DNA of 32,585 nt from an uncultured Lachnospiraceae bacterium (GTDB taxonomy: Bacteria > Bacillota > Clostridia > Lachnospirales > Lachnospiraceae), in NCBI GenBank assembly GCA_900555195.1, contig USKC01000004.1, positions 1 through 32,585 on the forward strand, given 5' to 3'. Below the pieces are notes generated by a model that was given only the letters and a program-made list of their open reading frames with translations, did not search any database and was not told where the DNA came from. A program made the position numbers and the translations under genes. Of this stretch, positions 7,601-16,404 are shown piece after piece (within the stretch, counting starts at the first letter, position 1; every line of letters begins with the position of its first letter).

Positions 7601-8473
7601 ATGACTGGAAAAAGAGTAGCCTCGGCAAAGAGGAAACGGTTGGTTAATAATACGGCTGTCCATGTACTGTTGGCGGTGTTGGCAGCTATCTGGGTTTTCC
7701 CAATTTTGTGGGTGATACTCACCAGCTTCCGGGCGGAGAAAGGCTCCTATGTATCGACATTCTTCCCAAAGGCATTCACTTTGGATAATTATGTGAAGCT
7801 GTTTACGGATACCACGATCCTGAACTTTCCGCAGATGTTCATGAATACCTTAATCATCGCCATCTGCTCCTGCATCCTCTCGGCGTTTTATGTGCTGGCG
7901 GTGTCTTACTGCTTATCCAGGCTCCGCTTCAAGCTGCGCAAGCCTTATATGAATATGGCCATGATCCTGGGGCTGTTTCCCGGCTTTATGTCCATGATCG
8001 CGGTCTACTTCATCCTGAAGGCGCTTGGGCTGACGGAAGGAAATATGATCCGTGTGGCGTTGATCCTTGTTTATTCCGGCGGTGCGGGACTGGGCTTTCA
8101 GATTGCGAAGGGATTCTTCGATACGATTCCCATCGCCATCGATGAAGCGGCGCTGCTGGATGGATGCACCAGATGGCAGATCTTTACGAAGGTGACGCTG
8201 CCGTTAAGCAAGCCCATCATCATTTATACGATCCTGACCGCGTTCATGTCACCCTGGCTGGATTTCATTTTTGCAAGAGTGATCTGCCGGGCGAATGCCG
8301 ACCAGTATACGGTGGCCATCGGTCTGTGGAAGATGTTGGAGAAGGAGTATATAGACAGCTGGTACACCGGCTTTGCTGCAGGCGCAGTTCTGATCTCCAT
8401 TCCCATCGCGATCCTGTTCCTTTGCCTGCAGAGATTTTATGTGGACGGCGTATCCGGCGCGGTGAAAGGCTGA
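7601..8473 (+). CDS. malG: Maltodextrin ABC transporter permease MalG
   Basis: Second membrane permease, 290 residues, with about six hydrophobic helices. The ATG at 7601 follows GAGGAAGGGGG, which lies inside the end of malF. The EAA loop is visible as AIDEAALLDGCTRWQIFTKV, then TLP, and the C-terminus (RFYVDGVSGAVKG) is the standard MalG tail. Together with MalF it would form the translocation pore; the energising ATPase must be encoded elsewhere. It is the last transporter gene; a stem-loop separates it from the enzyme genes. Confidence 0.94.
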   Translation: MTGKRVASAKRKRLVNNTAVHVLLAVLAAIWVFPILWVILTSFRAEKGSYVSTFFPKAFTLDNYVKLFTDTTILNFPQMFMNTLIIAICSCILSAFYVLAVSYCLSRLRFKLRKPYMNMAMILGLFPGFMSMIAVYFILKALGLTEGNMIRVALILVYSGGAGLGFQIAKGFFDTIPIAIDEAALLDGCTRWQIFTKVTLPLSKPIIIYTILTAFMSPWLDFIFARVICRANADQYTVAIGLWKMLEKEYIDSWYTGFAAGAVLISIPIAILFLCLQRFYVDGVSGAVKG

Positions 8474-8483
8474 CGGACGGCGA

Positions 8484-8526
8484 AGGCCCGCGCAGGGAAA
8501 CCCGGCAGGGAAATCCTGCGCGGCCT
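8484..8526 (+). other. Intercistronic stem-loop between malG and pulA
   Basis: AGGCCCGCGCAGG (8484-8496) pairs with CCTGCGCGGCCT (8515-8526) with one bulged C, giving a 12-bp GC-rich stem and an 18-nt loop. No T-run follows; the pulA ribosome site begins 5 bases later. It may stabilise the upstream transporter mRNA or tune pulA translation rather than end transcription. Confidence 0.5.
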
Positions 8527-8543
8527 GGATGAAAGGTGACTGC

Positions 8544-10508
8544 ATGAAGAAAACAGCATTGCAATGGAAGGAATATTATACAAAGAAAGCGTTTCAGGAA
8601 AAATACAGCTATGAAGGACAGCTTGGGTCTGTCTGCAGCGGGCAGGAAAGCCGTTTTTGCCTGTGGAGCCCCTGCGCGGAAAAGGTCCTGATCCATTTCT
8701 ATAAGGATGGAAGCAAAGGGGAGGCCTTTGGCAGCCATCCTATGCAAAGAAAGGAAAAAGGCGTATGGGAGTACTGCGCGCAAGAGAATCTGCACGGCGT
8801 CTATTATGATTTCTCCCTTTGGATAGAGGGGGAGAAAGTGGATACGGCGGATCCCTATGCCAGAGCGTGCGGATTGAACGGCAGGCGCAGCATGGCTGTA
8901 GATCTGCGCCGCACGGATCCGGAAGGCTGGGAAGAGGATCGGCCGCCGGCCAGAACGGCGGAAGATGTGATCTATGAGATGCATGTGAAGGAATTTTCCT
9001 GGCAGAAGGCAGGCGGATTTCCGGAAGAATGCAGAGGGAAATATACAGCCCTGTGCTGCAGCGATACCACACTGAATGGAGATGGAATCCGCCCTACGGG
9101 ACTTTCTTATCTGAAAGAACTGGGCGTTACACATATCCAGCTCATGCCCGTCTTTGATTATGGCTCGGTGGATGAAGAGGAAAAAGAAGCATCCAACTGG
9201 GGATATGATCCGGTCAACTGGAATGTGCCGGAGGGCTCCTACTCCTCAGATCCGGCCCACGGGGAGGTGCGGATTCGGGAGTTAAAAGAAGCAATACAAA
9301 ATCTTCACAAACAGGGCTTCCGTATTGTGATGGATGTGGTGTATAATCACACATATACTCTGGACTCATGGCTGCAGAAAACCGTGCCATGGTATTATTA
9401 CCGGACAGATGGGGAGGGAAAGCCTTCCAACGGCTCTGCCTGCGGAAATGATGTGGCGAGCGAAAGGCCTATGTGCGCTGCATATATCCTGGATTCGGTT
9501 CTTTACTGGGCGGAAGAATACCATATGGATGGATTCCGCTTCGATCTGATGGGCCTTCTGGACGTGGATCTGATGAATCGTATCCGGCGGGCGCTGGATG
9601 AGAAATACGGGCAGGGAGAAAAGCTCATATATGGGGAACCCTGGGCTGCAGCGCCGACCGCCATAGAGGGCGGCGCCGTCCAGGCTCTGAAGAAGAATCT
9701 GAAGCTGCTGGCCCCCGGAATCGGGATTTTCTGTGATGATACGAGAGATATCCTGAAGGGTTCGGTTTTCCAGCTGAAGGAAACAGGCTTCGTGAATGGG
9801 AAAGAAGGCCTGGAAAGAAAGGTCCTGCGCTGTGCCGCTGCCTGGTGCGGCAAGGCGGCGGAAGACGAAGGCGGGGAGGAATTGCGGGCATCCGCTCCTT
9901 CTCAGATCCTTACCTATGTGTCCGCCCATGATAATCAGACATTATGGGATAAGCTGTCGCAGACCACGCCGGATGAGAATCGAAGAAGAGCGGAATACCG
10001 GCTGGCGGCAGGGATTTATATGACCTGTCAGGGACGCCTTTTCTTCCTCTCCGGGGAAGAATTCGCAAGAACCAAGGGAGGACTGGAAGATTCCTATAAT
10101 GCGCCCATATCCATTAACCGCCTGGACTGGGAGAAAGCTTGGGAAGAAAGAGAACTGGTGGAGTATTATCAGGGACTGATCGCCCTGAGAAAGCGTCTGC
10201 CCGGGCTGTGCGATAAGTCGGCGCGCGCTGTGGAGCGGATCCGAGCGGCATGGATGGAAGAGGGATTTGTGGGATTTTATGTGGATAACCGCAGCGAGGA
10301 GAATCCCTGCATGTGGAAAACCCTTTGCATTGCGTATAACAGGACGGACGAGGAACGAAGGCTTCCGATTCCGGAAGGGGATTGGGAGATCCTTGCGGAC
10401 GGAAAGGACAGCTTCCTGTGGAAAAATCCGCCGAAGGCGGGAAAATGCATGCAGGTGGCTCCGGTGAGCATACTGGTGCTGGGAAGCAGAATGCCTGACA
10501 GGGTATGA
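8544..10508 (+). CDS. pulA: Type I pullulanase (GH13 debranching enzyme)
   Basis: Intracellular alpha-1,6-glucan debranching enzyme of 654 residues without a signal peptide. The ATG at 8544 (AAAGGTGA 4 bases upstream) is preferred over an in-frame ATG at 8529. The N-terminus (around 25-110) looks like a CBM48 immunoglobulin-like domain (FCLWSPCAEKVLIHFY). The type I pullulanase signature YNWGYDP appears as SNWGYDPVNW. GH13 conserved regions are in order: DVVYNH (Asp264), GFRFDLM (nucleophile Asp334), YGEPW (acid/base Glu365) and SAHDN (Asp463). In this operon it would remove alpha-1,6 branches from imported limit dextrins or stored glycogen before phosphorolysis. Confidence 0.95.
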   Translation: MKKTALQWKEYYTKKAFQEKYSYEGQLGSVCSGQESRFCLWSPCAEKVLIHFYKDGSKGEAFGSHPMQRKEKGVWEYCAQENLHGVYYDFSLWIEGEKVDTADPYARACGLNGRRSMAVDLRRTDPEGWEEDRPPARTAEDVIYEMHVKEFSWQKAGGFPEECRGKYTALCCSDTTLNGDGIRPTGLSYLKELGVTHIQLMPVFDYGSVDEEEKEASNWGYDPVNWNVPEGSYSSDPAHGEVRIRELKEAIQNLHKQGFRIVMDVVYNHTYTLDSWLQKTVPWYYYRTDGEGKPSNGSACGNDVASERPMCAAYILDSVLYWAEEYHMDGFRFDLMGLLDVDLMNRIRRALDEKYGQGEKLIYGEPWAAAPTAIEGGAVQALKKNLKLLAPGIGIFCDDTRDILKGSVFQLKETGFVNGKEGLERKVLRCAAAWCGKAAEDEGGEELRASAPSQILTYVSAHDNQTLWDKLSQTTPDENRRRAEYRLAAGIYMTCQGRLFFLSGEEFARTKGGLEDSYNAPISINRLDWEKAWEERELVEYYQGLIALRKRLPGLCDKSARAVERIRAAWMEEGFVGFYVDNRSEENPCMWKTLCIAYNRTDEERRLPIPEGDWEILADGKDSFLWKNPPKAGKCMQVAPVSILVLGSRMPDRV

Positions 10509-10527
10509 TAGTTAGGATGGAGTGCGT

Positions 10528-12552
10528 ATGAAGTGGATATATGGCAAACAGGATTGGAAAATCCTGGAGAGAGGATTGGAAAACTGTTATTTGATGACGA
10601 ATGGCCTGGGAGGCTTCTCGTCCATGACGATGACCGGAAGCGCGGCGCGCAATGATCACGCTGTTCTGATGGCCTGTACACAGGCGCCAAATCATAGGTA
10701 TAATCTGATTCACAGGCTGAAGGAAGAACTGGTGTGGGAGGATGGAGAAAACTGCATGCTTTCCACACAGGAGTTCGCCGATAAAGAGCCGGAGGAAGGC
10801 TTTCTCGCTCTGTCTTCCTTTACCTGGGAAGACACACCTGTCTGGCGGTTTCATGCGGATGGAATGGAACTCATCAAGGAAGCCGGCCTGCAGCAGGGAG
10901 CAAATCGGATTGCCCTGCGATATGAATGCAGAAACCGCGGAAAGAGGGATTGCAGGCTTTGGGTGACGCCATGGTTCCAGTTCGCTTCAAAGGGGCAGGA
11001 TATGGGAGAAGAAGTGCAGATTCAGATGCATTTCGTAGGAGAGGACGAAGGGTCTTTTCATTTTATGCCTTTTCGGAAAACGTTTTCCGGAACCGTTCAT
11101 GCGAGCGGTGCGCCAGCTGGCTGTCCCGATCTGTATTTCCGGACGAACGGAGAGGTAGAAGCGTTGCCGCTTATGAAAGAAACCTGTTTCTACCGATATG
11201 ATGTCTGTGACGGAAGGAGGGAATCCGGACGTATACAGGCGGATCACAGGATCGGCCTGCTGGTTAAGGCCAAAGAGAGCTGTGTGCTGGAAATCGTATA
11301 CGAGACGGAGCCTTCCCGGATACCTGCGGCAGAGATTCTGGATGGCGTAAAGGCGTACAGAAGAGGCCTGGCGAAACGGGCAGGATATCAGGACCAGATG
11401 GGAGAAGCGCTGGCGCTTTCCGCGGCACAGTTCATTTCCAGAAGGGACTCCACAGGCGGGGATACCATATTGGCGGGTTATCCATTCTTCGAGGACTGGG
11501 GACGGGATACGATGATCGCCCTGCCGGGCATCTGCCTGTGTACAGGAAATATGGAGGCTGCAAAAAGGATTCTGAACACCTTTGCCCAATATGAAAAGGA
11601 CGGCCTGATGCCGAATCTGTTCCCGGAGGGCGGCAAGGAGCCCATGTACAATACCGCGGACGCAGCGCTGCTGTTTGTCAACTGTGTTTATTTGTATCAT
11701 AAAGCGACGGGGGATGATGCTTTTACCCGGCAAATGCTGCCGGTGATGGAGCGGATCATGAACGGGTATTGCAGGGGAACCCATTACGGTATCCACATGG
11801 CGGAAGACGGGCTGATCTGTGCGGGACAGGATCTGGATCAGGTGACTTGGATGGACGTGCGGGTAGGGGAGATTCTTCCCACGCCAAGACACGGCAAACC
11901 GGTGGAAATCAATGCGTACTGGTATAATGCGCTCCGCATTATGGAATATTTCGGAAAGGCGGAATATGGAGAACTGGCAGAGCGGGTGAAGGAAGCGTTT
12001 AACAGACAATTCTGGATGGAGGAAGAAGGATATCTTAAGGATGTTCTGTCCGGAACGAAGGCGGATAAGCAGCTACGCTGCAATCAGATCTGGGCGGTCA
12101 GCCTTCCGTTTACCATGTTGGATCGGGATAAAGAGAAGCGGATCGTAGAGACGGTATTTGAGAAGCTCTATACGCCTTACGGTCTGCGCACCCTGGAGAA
12201 GGGGGATGAGGAGTTCCATCCCTGTTACGCGGGCCCGATGGAAGAACGGGATATGGCCTATCATCAGGGAACGGTATGGGTCTTTCCGCTTGGGGCTTAT
12301 TATCTGGCCTATCTGAAGGTGAATGACAACAGTCCGGAGGCCAGGGCCAGAGTGAGAGAACAGCTGGAAGCCTTGGAACCGGCTTTAAGAGAAGGCTGTA
12401 TCGGGCAGCTGCCCGAGATTTATGATGGGCTGAATCCGGTTTCCTCCAAAGGATGCTTCGCACAGGCGTGGAGCGTGGGAGAACTGCTCCGGGTGTTTTA
12501 TGAATTGGAGGAACGGACGGATGCAAGCGCGCTTCGGTATAGAGGCGAATAG
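10528..12552 (+). CDS. Glycogen debranching enzyme, amylo-alpha-1,6-glucosidase (GH133 type)
   Basis: Cytoplasmic enzyme of 674 residues. The ATG at 10528 is supported by GGAG 5 bases upstream; a GTG two codons earlier is possible. The N-terminal half (about 1-290) is a beta-rich bacterial/archaeal GDE N domain opening with LTNGLGGFSS-like text (here MTNGLGGFSSMTMTG). The C-terminal (alpha/alpha)6 domain carries EDWGRDTMIALPG (around residue 325), YNTADAALLF and AYHQGTVWVFPLG, characteristic of the GDE C family. It would hydrolyse single glucose branch points left by phosphorylase. It starts 19 bp after pulA, so the operon has two distinct debranching chemistries. Confidence 0.92.
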   Translation: MKWIYGKQDWKILERGLENCYLMTNGLGGFSSMTMTGSAARNDHAVLMACTQAPNHRYNLIHRLKEELVWEDGENCMLSTQEFADKEPEEGFLALSSFTWEDTPVWRFHADGMELIKEAGLQQGANRIALRYECRNRGKRDCRLWVTPWFQFASKGQDMGEEVQIQMHFVGEDEGSFHFMPFRKTFSGTVHASGAPAGCPDLYFRTNGEVEALPLMKETCFYRYDVCDGRRESGRIQADHRIGLLVKAKESCVLEIVYETEPSRIPAAEILDGVKAYRRGLAKRAGYQDQMGEALALSAAQFISRRDSTGGDTILAGYPFFEDWGRDTMIALPGICLCTGNMEAAKRILNTFAQYEKDGLMPNLFPEGGKEPMYNTADAALLFVNCVYLYHKATGDDAFTRQMLPVMERIMNGYCRGTHYGIHMAEDGLICAGQDLDQVTWMDVRVGEILPTPRHGKPVEINAYWYNALRIMEYFGKAEYGELAERVKEAFNRQFWMEEEGYLKDVLSGTKADKQLRCNQIWAVSLPFTMLDRDKEKRIVETVFEKLYTPYGLRTLEKGDEEFHPCYAGPMEERDMAYHQGTVWVFPLGAYYLAYLKVNDNSPEARARVREQLEALEPALREGCIGQLPEIYDGLNPVSSKGCFAQAWSVGELLRVFYELEERTDASALRYRGE

Positions 12553-12609
12553 GGAAATATAGGTATGATAGAATATAAAAAACATGGATTGCAAGGAAAG
12601 GAGACAGAC

Positions 12610-14868
12610 ATGGAAAAAGAATTGCAACAGTTACTTCTGGAAAGATGCGGAAAGGGAATTGAGGACGCTTCCAATGAAGAGATCTATGGAGCGCTGCTGA
12701 TCCTCACCAAGCGGAAGATGGAAGGGATGAAGCGGAATGAAGGGAGCAGGAAGCTGTATTATATCTCTGCGGAATTCCTGATCGGAAAGCTGCTTTCCAA
12801 CAATCTGATTAATTTGGGGATGTTTGAAGAGACCAGGGAAGTGCTGGCCAAATACGGCAAGGATCTGACCGCCATCGAGGAGATCGAGTTGGAACCATCC
12901 CTGGGAAACGGCGGGCTCGGACGGCTTGCAGCCTGTTTCCTGGATTCCATCGCCACGCTGGGACTGTGCGGAGACGGTGTGGGACTGAATTATCACGACG
13001 GCCTGTTCCTGCAACGTTTTGTGGACAACAAGCAGCGGGAAGAAAAGAATCCCTGGATCACGCCCGAAAGCTGGCTCACCCGGACGGAGAGACATTTTGA
13101 GGTTCCCTTTAAAGATTTCACCCTCACATCCACCATGTATGACATCGATGTTCCGGGCTATGAAAACGGGATAAATAAGCTGCATCTGTTTGATCTGGAC
13201 AGCGTGGATGAAGGGATCATCCGGGACGGCATCTCCTTTGACAAGACGGATATCAGAAAGAACCTTACGCTCTTCCTTTATCCGGATGACAGCGATGAAG
13301 CGGGACAGCTGCTGCGCATTTATCAACAGTACTTCATGGTGAGCAATGCCGCCCAACTCATCCTGGCAGAAGCTGAGGAGAGAGGTGTGAACCTTTACCA
13401 TCTGCACGAGCATGTGTGCATTCAGATCAACGATACCCATCCTACCATGGTGATTCCGGAACTCATCCGTCTGCTTATGCAGCGGGGATTCAATTCCGAC
13501 ACGGCGGTGGATGTGGTGCGCAAGACCTGTGCCTATACCAACCATACGATTCTGGCGGAAGCGCTGGAGAAGTGGCCCATCTCCTATCTGGAGAAGGTGG
13601 TGCCTCATCTGCTTCCCATCATCCGTGATCTGGATGCGCGGGTAAGAAGGGATTATCATGACGAGCGGGTGTATATCATCGACCGCGACGAGCGGGTTCA
13701 TATGGCCCATATCGACATCCATTACGGATATGCGGTGAACGGCGTGGCGGCCCTGCACACGGAGATCCTGAAGGAATCAGAGCTGAAGCCCTTCTATGAT
13801 ATCTATCCTCAGAAATTTAATAATAAGACCAACGGAATTACCTTCCGCAGATGGCTTGAGCACTGCAACCACAGGCTCGCTGGATACCTTGCGGATCTGA
13901 TCGGAACGGGATACAGAAAAGATGCCATGCAGCTGGAAAAACTTCTCTCCTATCAGGATGACGCGGCAGTTCTGGCAAAGCTGAGGGAGATCAAAAAAGA
14001 AGCGAAGAAGGATCTGAAGGCGTATCTGAAGCTCACCCAGGGAGTGGAAATCGATGAGAATGCGATTTTTGATATTCAGATTAAGCGCCTCCACGAGTAT
14101 AAGCGCCAGCAGATGAACGCACTGTATGCGATCTATAAGTATAAGGAGATCAAGAAGGGACATCTGCCGTCCAGGCCGATTCTGATGATCTTCGGCGCAA
14201 AGGCTGCTCCTGCTTATACCATTGCCAAGGATATCATTCACCTTCTGCTTTGCCTGCAGCAGCTGATTGATAACGATCCGCAGGTGAGCCCTTATCTGAA
14301 GCTGGTAATGGTTGAGAATTATAACGTGACCAAGGCGGAAAAGCTGATCCCTGCCTGCGATATCTCTGAGCAGATTTCCCTGGCTTCCAAGGAGGCTTCC
14401 GGAACGGGCAACATGAAGTTCATGCTGAACGGCGCTGTAACGCTGGGAACACAGGACGGCGCCAATGTGGAGATCCACGAACTGGTGGGGGATGAGAACA
14501 TCTATATTTTCGGAAAGCGCTCAGAAGAAGTCATTCATCTGTACGATACGGCAGGATATCATTCCAGGCAGATCTATGATGCGGATCCGCAGATTCAGGA
14601 CCTGGTGGACTTCATCGTCAGCAAGGAGCTGATTCAGATCGGCGATCCGGTGAACCTGGGGCGGCTGTATAAGGAGCTTTTGAACAAAGACTGGTTCATG
14701 ACGCTTCTGGATGTGAAGGAATATATCCAGACAAAGGAGCGGATGTTTGCGGATTATGAGGATGAGACCGCTTGGTCGAAGAAGATGCTGGTCAATATCG
14801 CAAAGGCCGGGTTCTTCTCCTCTGACAGGACGATCGCTGAATATAACAGGGATATCTGGAAGCTGTAA
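12610..14868 (+). CDS. glgP: Glycogen/maltodextrin phosphorylase (GT35)
   Basis: PLP-dependent alpha-glucan phosphorylase of 752 residues that releases glucose-1-phosphate from the non-reducing end. The ATG at 12610 has GGAAAGGAGA directly upstream; the frame opens 15 codons earlier without a ribosome site. Family motifs include [19 protein letters not shown] (about 95-115), [25 protein letters not shown], and the pyridoxal-phosphate site [14 protein letters not shown] with Lys603. Length and motif spacing are normal. It comes 57 bp after the debranching gene and before malQ, so it would feed glycolysis through phosphoglucomutase. Confidence 0.96.
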   Translation: MEKELQQLLLERCGKGIEDASNEEIYGALLILTKRKMEGMKRNEGSRKLYYISAEFLIGKLLSNNLINLGMFEETREVLAKYGKDLTAIEEIELEPSLGNGGLGRLAACFLDSIATLGLCGDGVGLNYHDGLFLQRFVDNKQREEKNPWITPESWLTRTERHFEVPFKDFTLTSTMYDIDVPGYENGINKLHLFDLDSVDEGIIRDGISFDKTDIRKNLTLFLYPDDSDEAGQLLRIYQQYFMVSNAAQLILAEAEERGVNLYHLHEHVCIQINDTHPTMVIPELIRLLMQRGFNSDTAVDVVRKTCAYTNHTILAEALEKWPISYLEKVVPHLLPIIRDLDARVRRDYHDERVYIIDRDERVHMAHIDIHYGYAVNGVAALHTEILKESELKPFYDIYPQKFNNKTNGITFRRWLEHCNHRLAGYLADLIGTGYRKDAMQLEKLLSYQDDAAVLAKLREIKKEAKKDLKAYLKLTQGVEIDENAIFDIQIKRLHEYKRQQMNALYAIYKYKEIKKGHLPSRPILMIFGAKAAPAYTIAKDIIHLLLCLQQLIDNDPQVSPYLKLVMVENYNVTKAEKLIPACDISEQISLASKEASGTGNMKFMLNGAVTLGTQDGANVEIHELVGDENIYIFGKRSEEVIHLYDTAGYHSRQIYDADPQIQDLVDFIVSKELIQIGDPVNLGRLYKELLNKDWFMTLLDVKEYIQTKERMFADYEDETAWSKKMLVNIAKAGFFSSDRTIAEYNRDIWKL

Positions 14869-14921
14869 GAAAGAGCTACATGCCACACCCTGGACAGTAA
14901 CGAGAAAGAAGAGGTAGACAC

Positions 14922-16403
14922 ATGGAAAACAAAACGAGAGAATCAGGAATCCTGATGCCCGTCTCCGCTCTCCCCTCCCGCACGGGAGTGGGGGAGCTGG
15001 GGCAGCAGGCTTATACCTTCCTTGAGCTCCTTCAGGAGAGCGGCGCAACGATCTGGCAGATCCTGCCGCTGAACCCGGTGGGCTACGGCAATTCCCCCTA
15101 TCAGCCCTATTCCTCCTGCGCAGGAGATGAGCTCTATATCAGTCTGGACACCCTTTATGAAGAAGGATATCTGAAGGAATTGCCGCCCTCCTTCCGGGAA
15201 AAGGAGAAACGGGTGGACTATGAGGCGGTGCGCGCGTTCAAGCAGCCCTATCTGAAAGAAGCCTATCAGACCTTTCAGGAAAAAGGTGGGCAGGAAACGG
15301 ATGAATACCGTTCTTTCCTGTCTCAGAAATGGGTGAACGAGTATGCCATTTTCCGTGCGCTGAAAGCGAGAAACGGCGGAAAATGCTGGAATGAATGGGA
15401 AACGGTGGATCGGGACTGGCCGCAGGAACGCAAAGAACTGCCGGAAGAAGTGCTGGTAGAAGCCGGGTACCAGATGTTCCTGCAGTATCTTTTCTATATA
15501 CAGTGGATGGCTGTAAAGAAAGCGGCCAATGAATGCGGGATCCGGATCATGGGAGATGTCCCCTTCTATGTGGGGGTGGATTCCGTGGACGTATGGGCAG
15601 GACGGGAGAATTTCCTTCTGGATACGGATGGACGTCCCATTTTTATCGCAGGAGTGCCGCCGGATTATTTCAGCGCAACCGGACAGCGGTGGGGCAATCC
15701 GATCTATGACTGGGATTATCTGAAGAAACAGAACTACCAATTCTGGGTGGATCGGATCGGATACAGCGCCAAGCTGTTTGACATTATCCGGATCGATCAT
15801 TTCCGGGCATTCGATACGTTCTGGAAGATTCCAGCCAGCTGCCCTACAGCGGTGGAAGGGGAATGGATAGAAGCGCCGGGCTATGAAGTGATCGATACCT
15901 TGCGCGAGAAGATCCCGGATGTGGAACTGGTGGCTGAGGATCTGGGAGATCTGCGTCCGGAGGTTCTGACGCTGAAGGAGCATTACGGGCTGAAAGGGAT
16001 GAAAGTGTTCGTTTTCTCCATAGATACCAGCGGAAAATATGCCTATGACAGTTTCGGGGAGAACGAGAACCTGATCATCTATACGGGCACCCATGACAAC
16101 GATACGCTGATGGAGTGGTATAACAAATTAAGCTGCGCAGGGCGCAGAAAGGTACGCCGCTTCTTAAAGAAGAGCGGATTTGGCACGGGAAGCGTGCGGG
16201 ATCGCCTGATCGCCTGCGTGTTCCACAGCAAGGCGCAGATCGCCATCCTTCCTATGGCGGATATTCTCGGATTAGGGGCGGAAGGCCATATCAATACGCC
16301 GGGAACCGTTGGATCGCCCAATTGGGAGTGGCGGATGCCGGAGTTTGATGGAGCAAGAAGAGAACTCACACGTTATAGAAAGCTGATTACCGAGCGGAGG
16401 TAG
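14922..16403 (+). CDS. malQ: 4-alpha-glucanotransferase (amylomaltase, GH77)
   Basis: Cytoplasmic disproportionating enzyme of 493 residues, transferring alpha-1,4-glucan segments so that short maltodextrins become phosphorylase substrates. The ATG at 14922 follows AAGAGGTAG. Motifs in order are GNSPYQPYSSCAGDELYISL, DVPFYVGVDSVDVW, RIDHFRAFDTFW (nucleophile Asp292), LVAEDLGD (acid/base Glu339) and TGTHDNDTLMEW (Asp392). The stop codon TAG lies within the ribosome site of the next gene, one base before its start, so the two are closely coupled. Confidence 0.96.
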   Translation: MENKTRESGILMPVSALPSRTGVGELGQQAYTFLELLQESGATIWQILPLNPVGYGNSPYQPYSSCAGDELYISLDTLYEEGYLKELPPSFREKEKRVDYEAVRAFKQPYLKEAYQTFQEKGGQETDEYRSFLSQKWVNEYAIFRALKARNGGKCWNEWETVDRDWPQERKELPEEVLVEAGYQMFLQYLFYIQWMAVKKAANECGIRIMGDVPFYVGVDSVDVWAGRENFLLDTDGRPIFIAGVPPDYFSATGQRWGNPIYDWDYLKKQNYQFWVDRIGYSAKLFDIIRIDHFRAFDTFWKIPASCPTAVEGEWIEAPGYEVIDTLREKIPDVELVAEDLGDLRPEVLTLKEHYGLKGMKVFVFSIDTSGKYAYDSFGENENLIIYTGTHDNDTLMEWYNKLSCAGRRKVRRFLKKSGFGTGSVRDRLIACVFHSKAQIAILPMADILGLGAEGHINTPGTVGSPNWEWRMPEFDGARRELTRYRKLITERR

Positions 16404-16404
16404 C

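Noticed and set aside
6224..7663. Long minus-strand open frame of 479 codons opposite malF
   Set aside because: It is a shadow of a clear MalF gene: rich in His, Gln and Arg, no recognisable domain, and no ribosome site.
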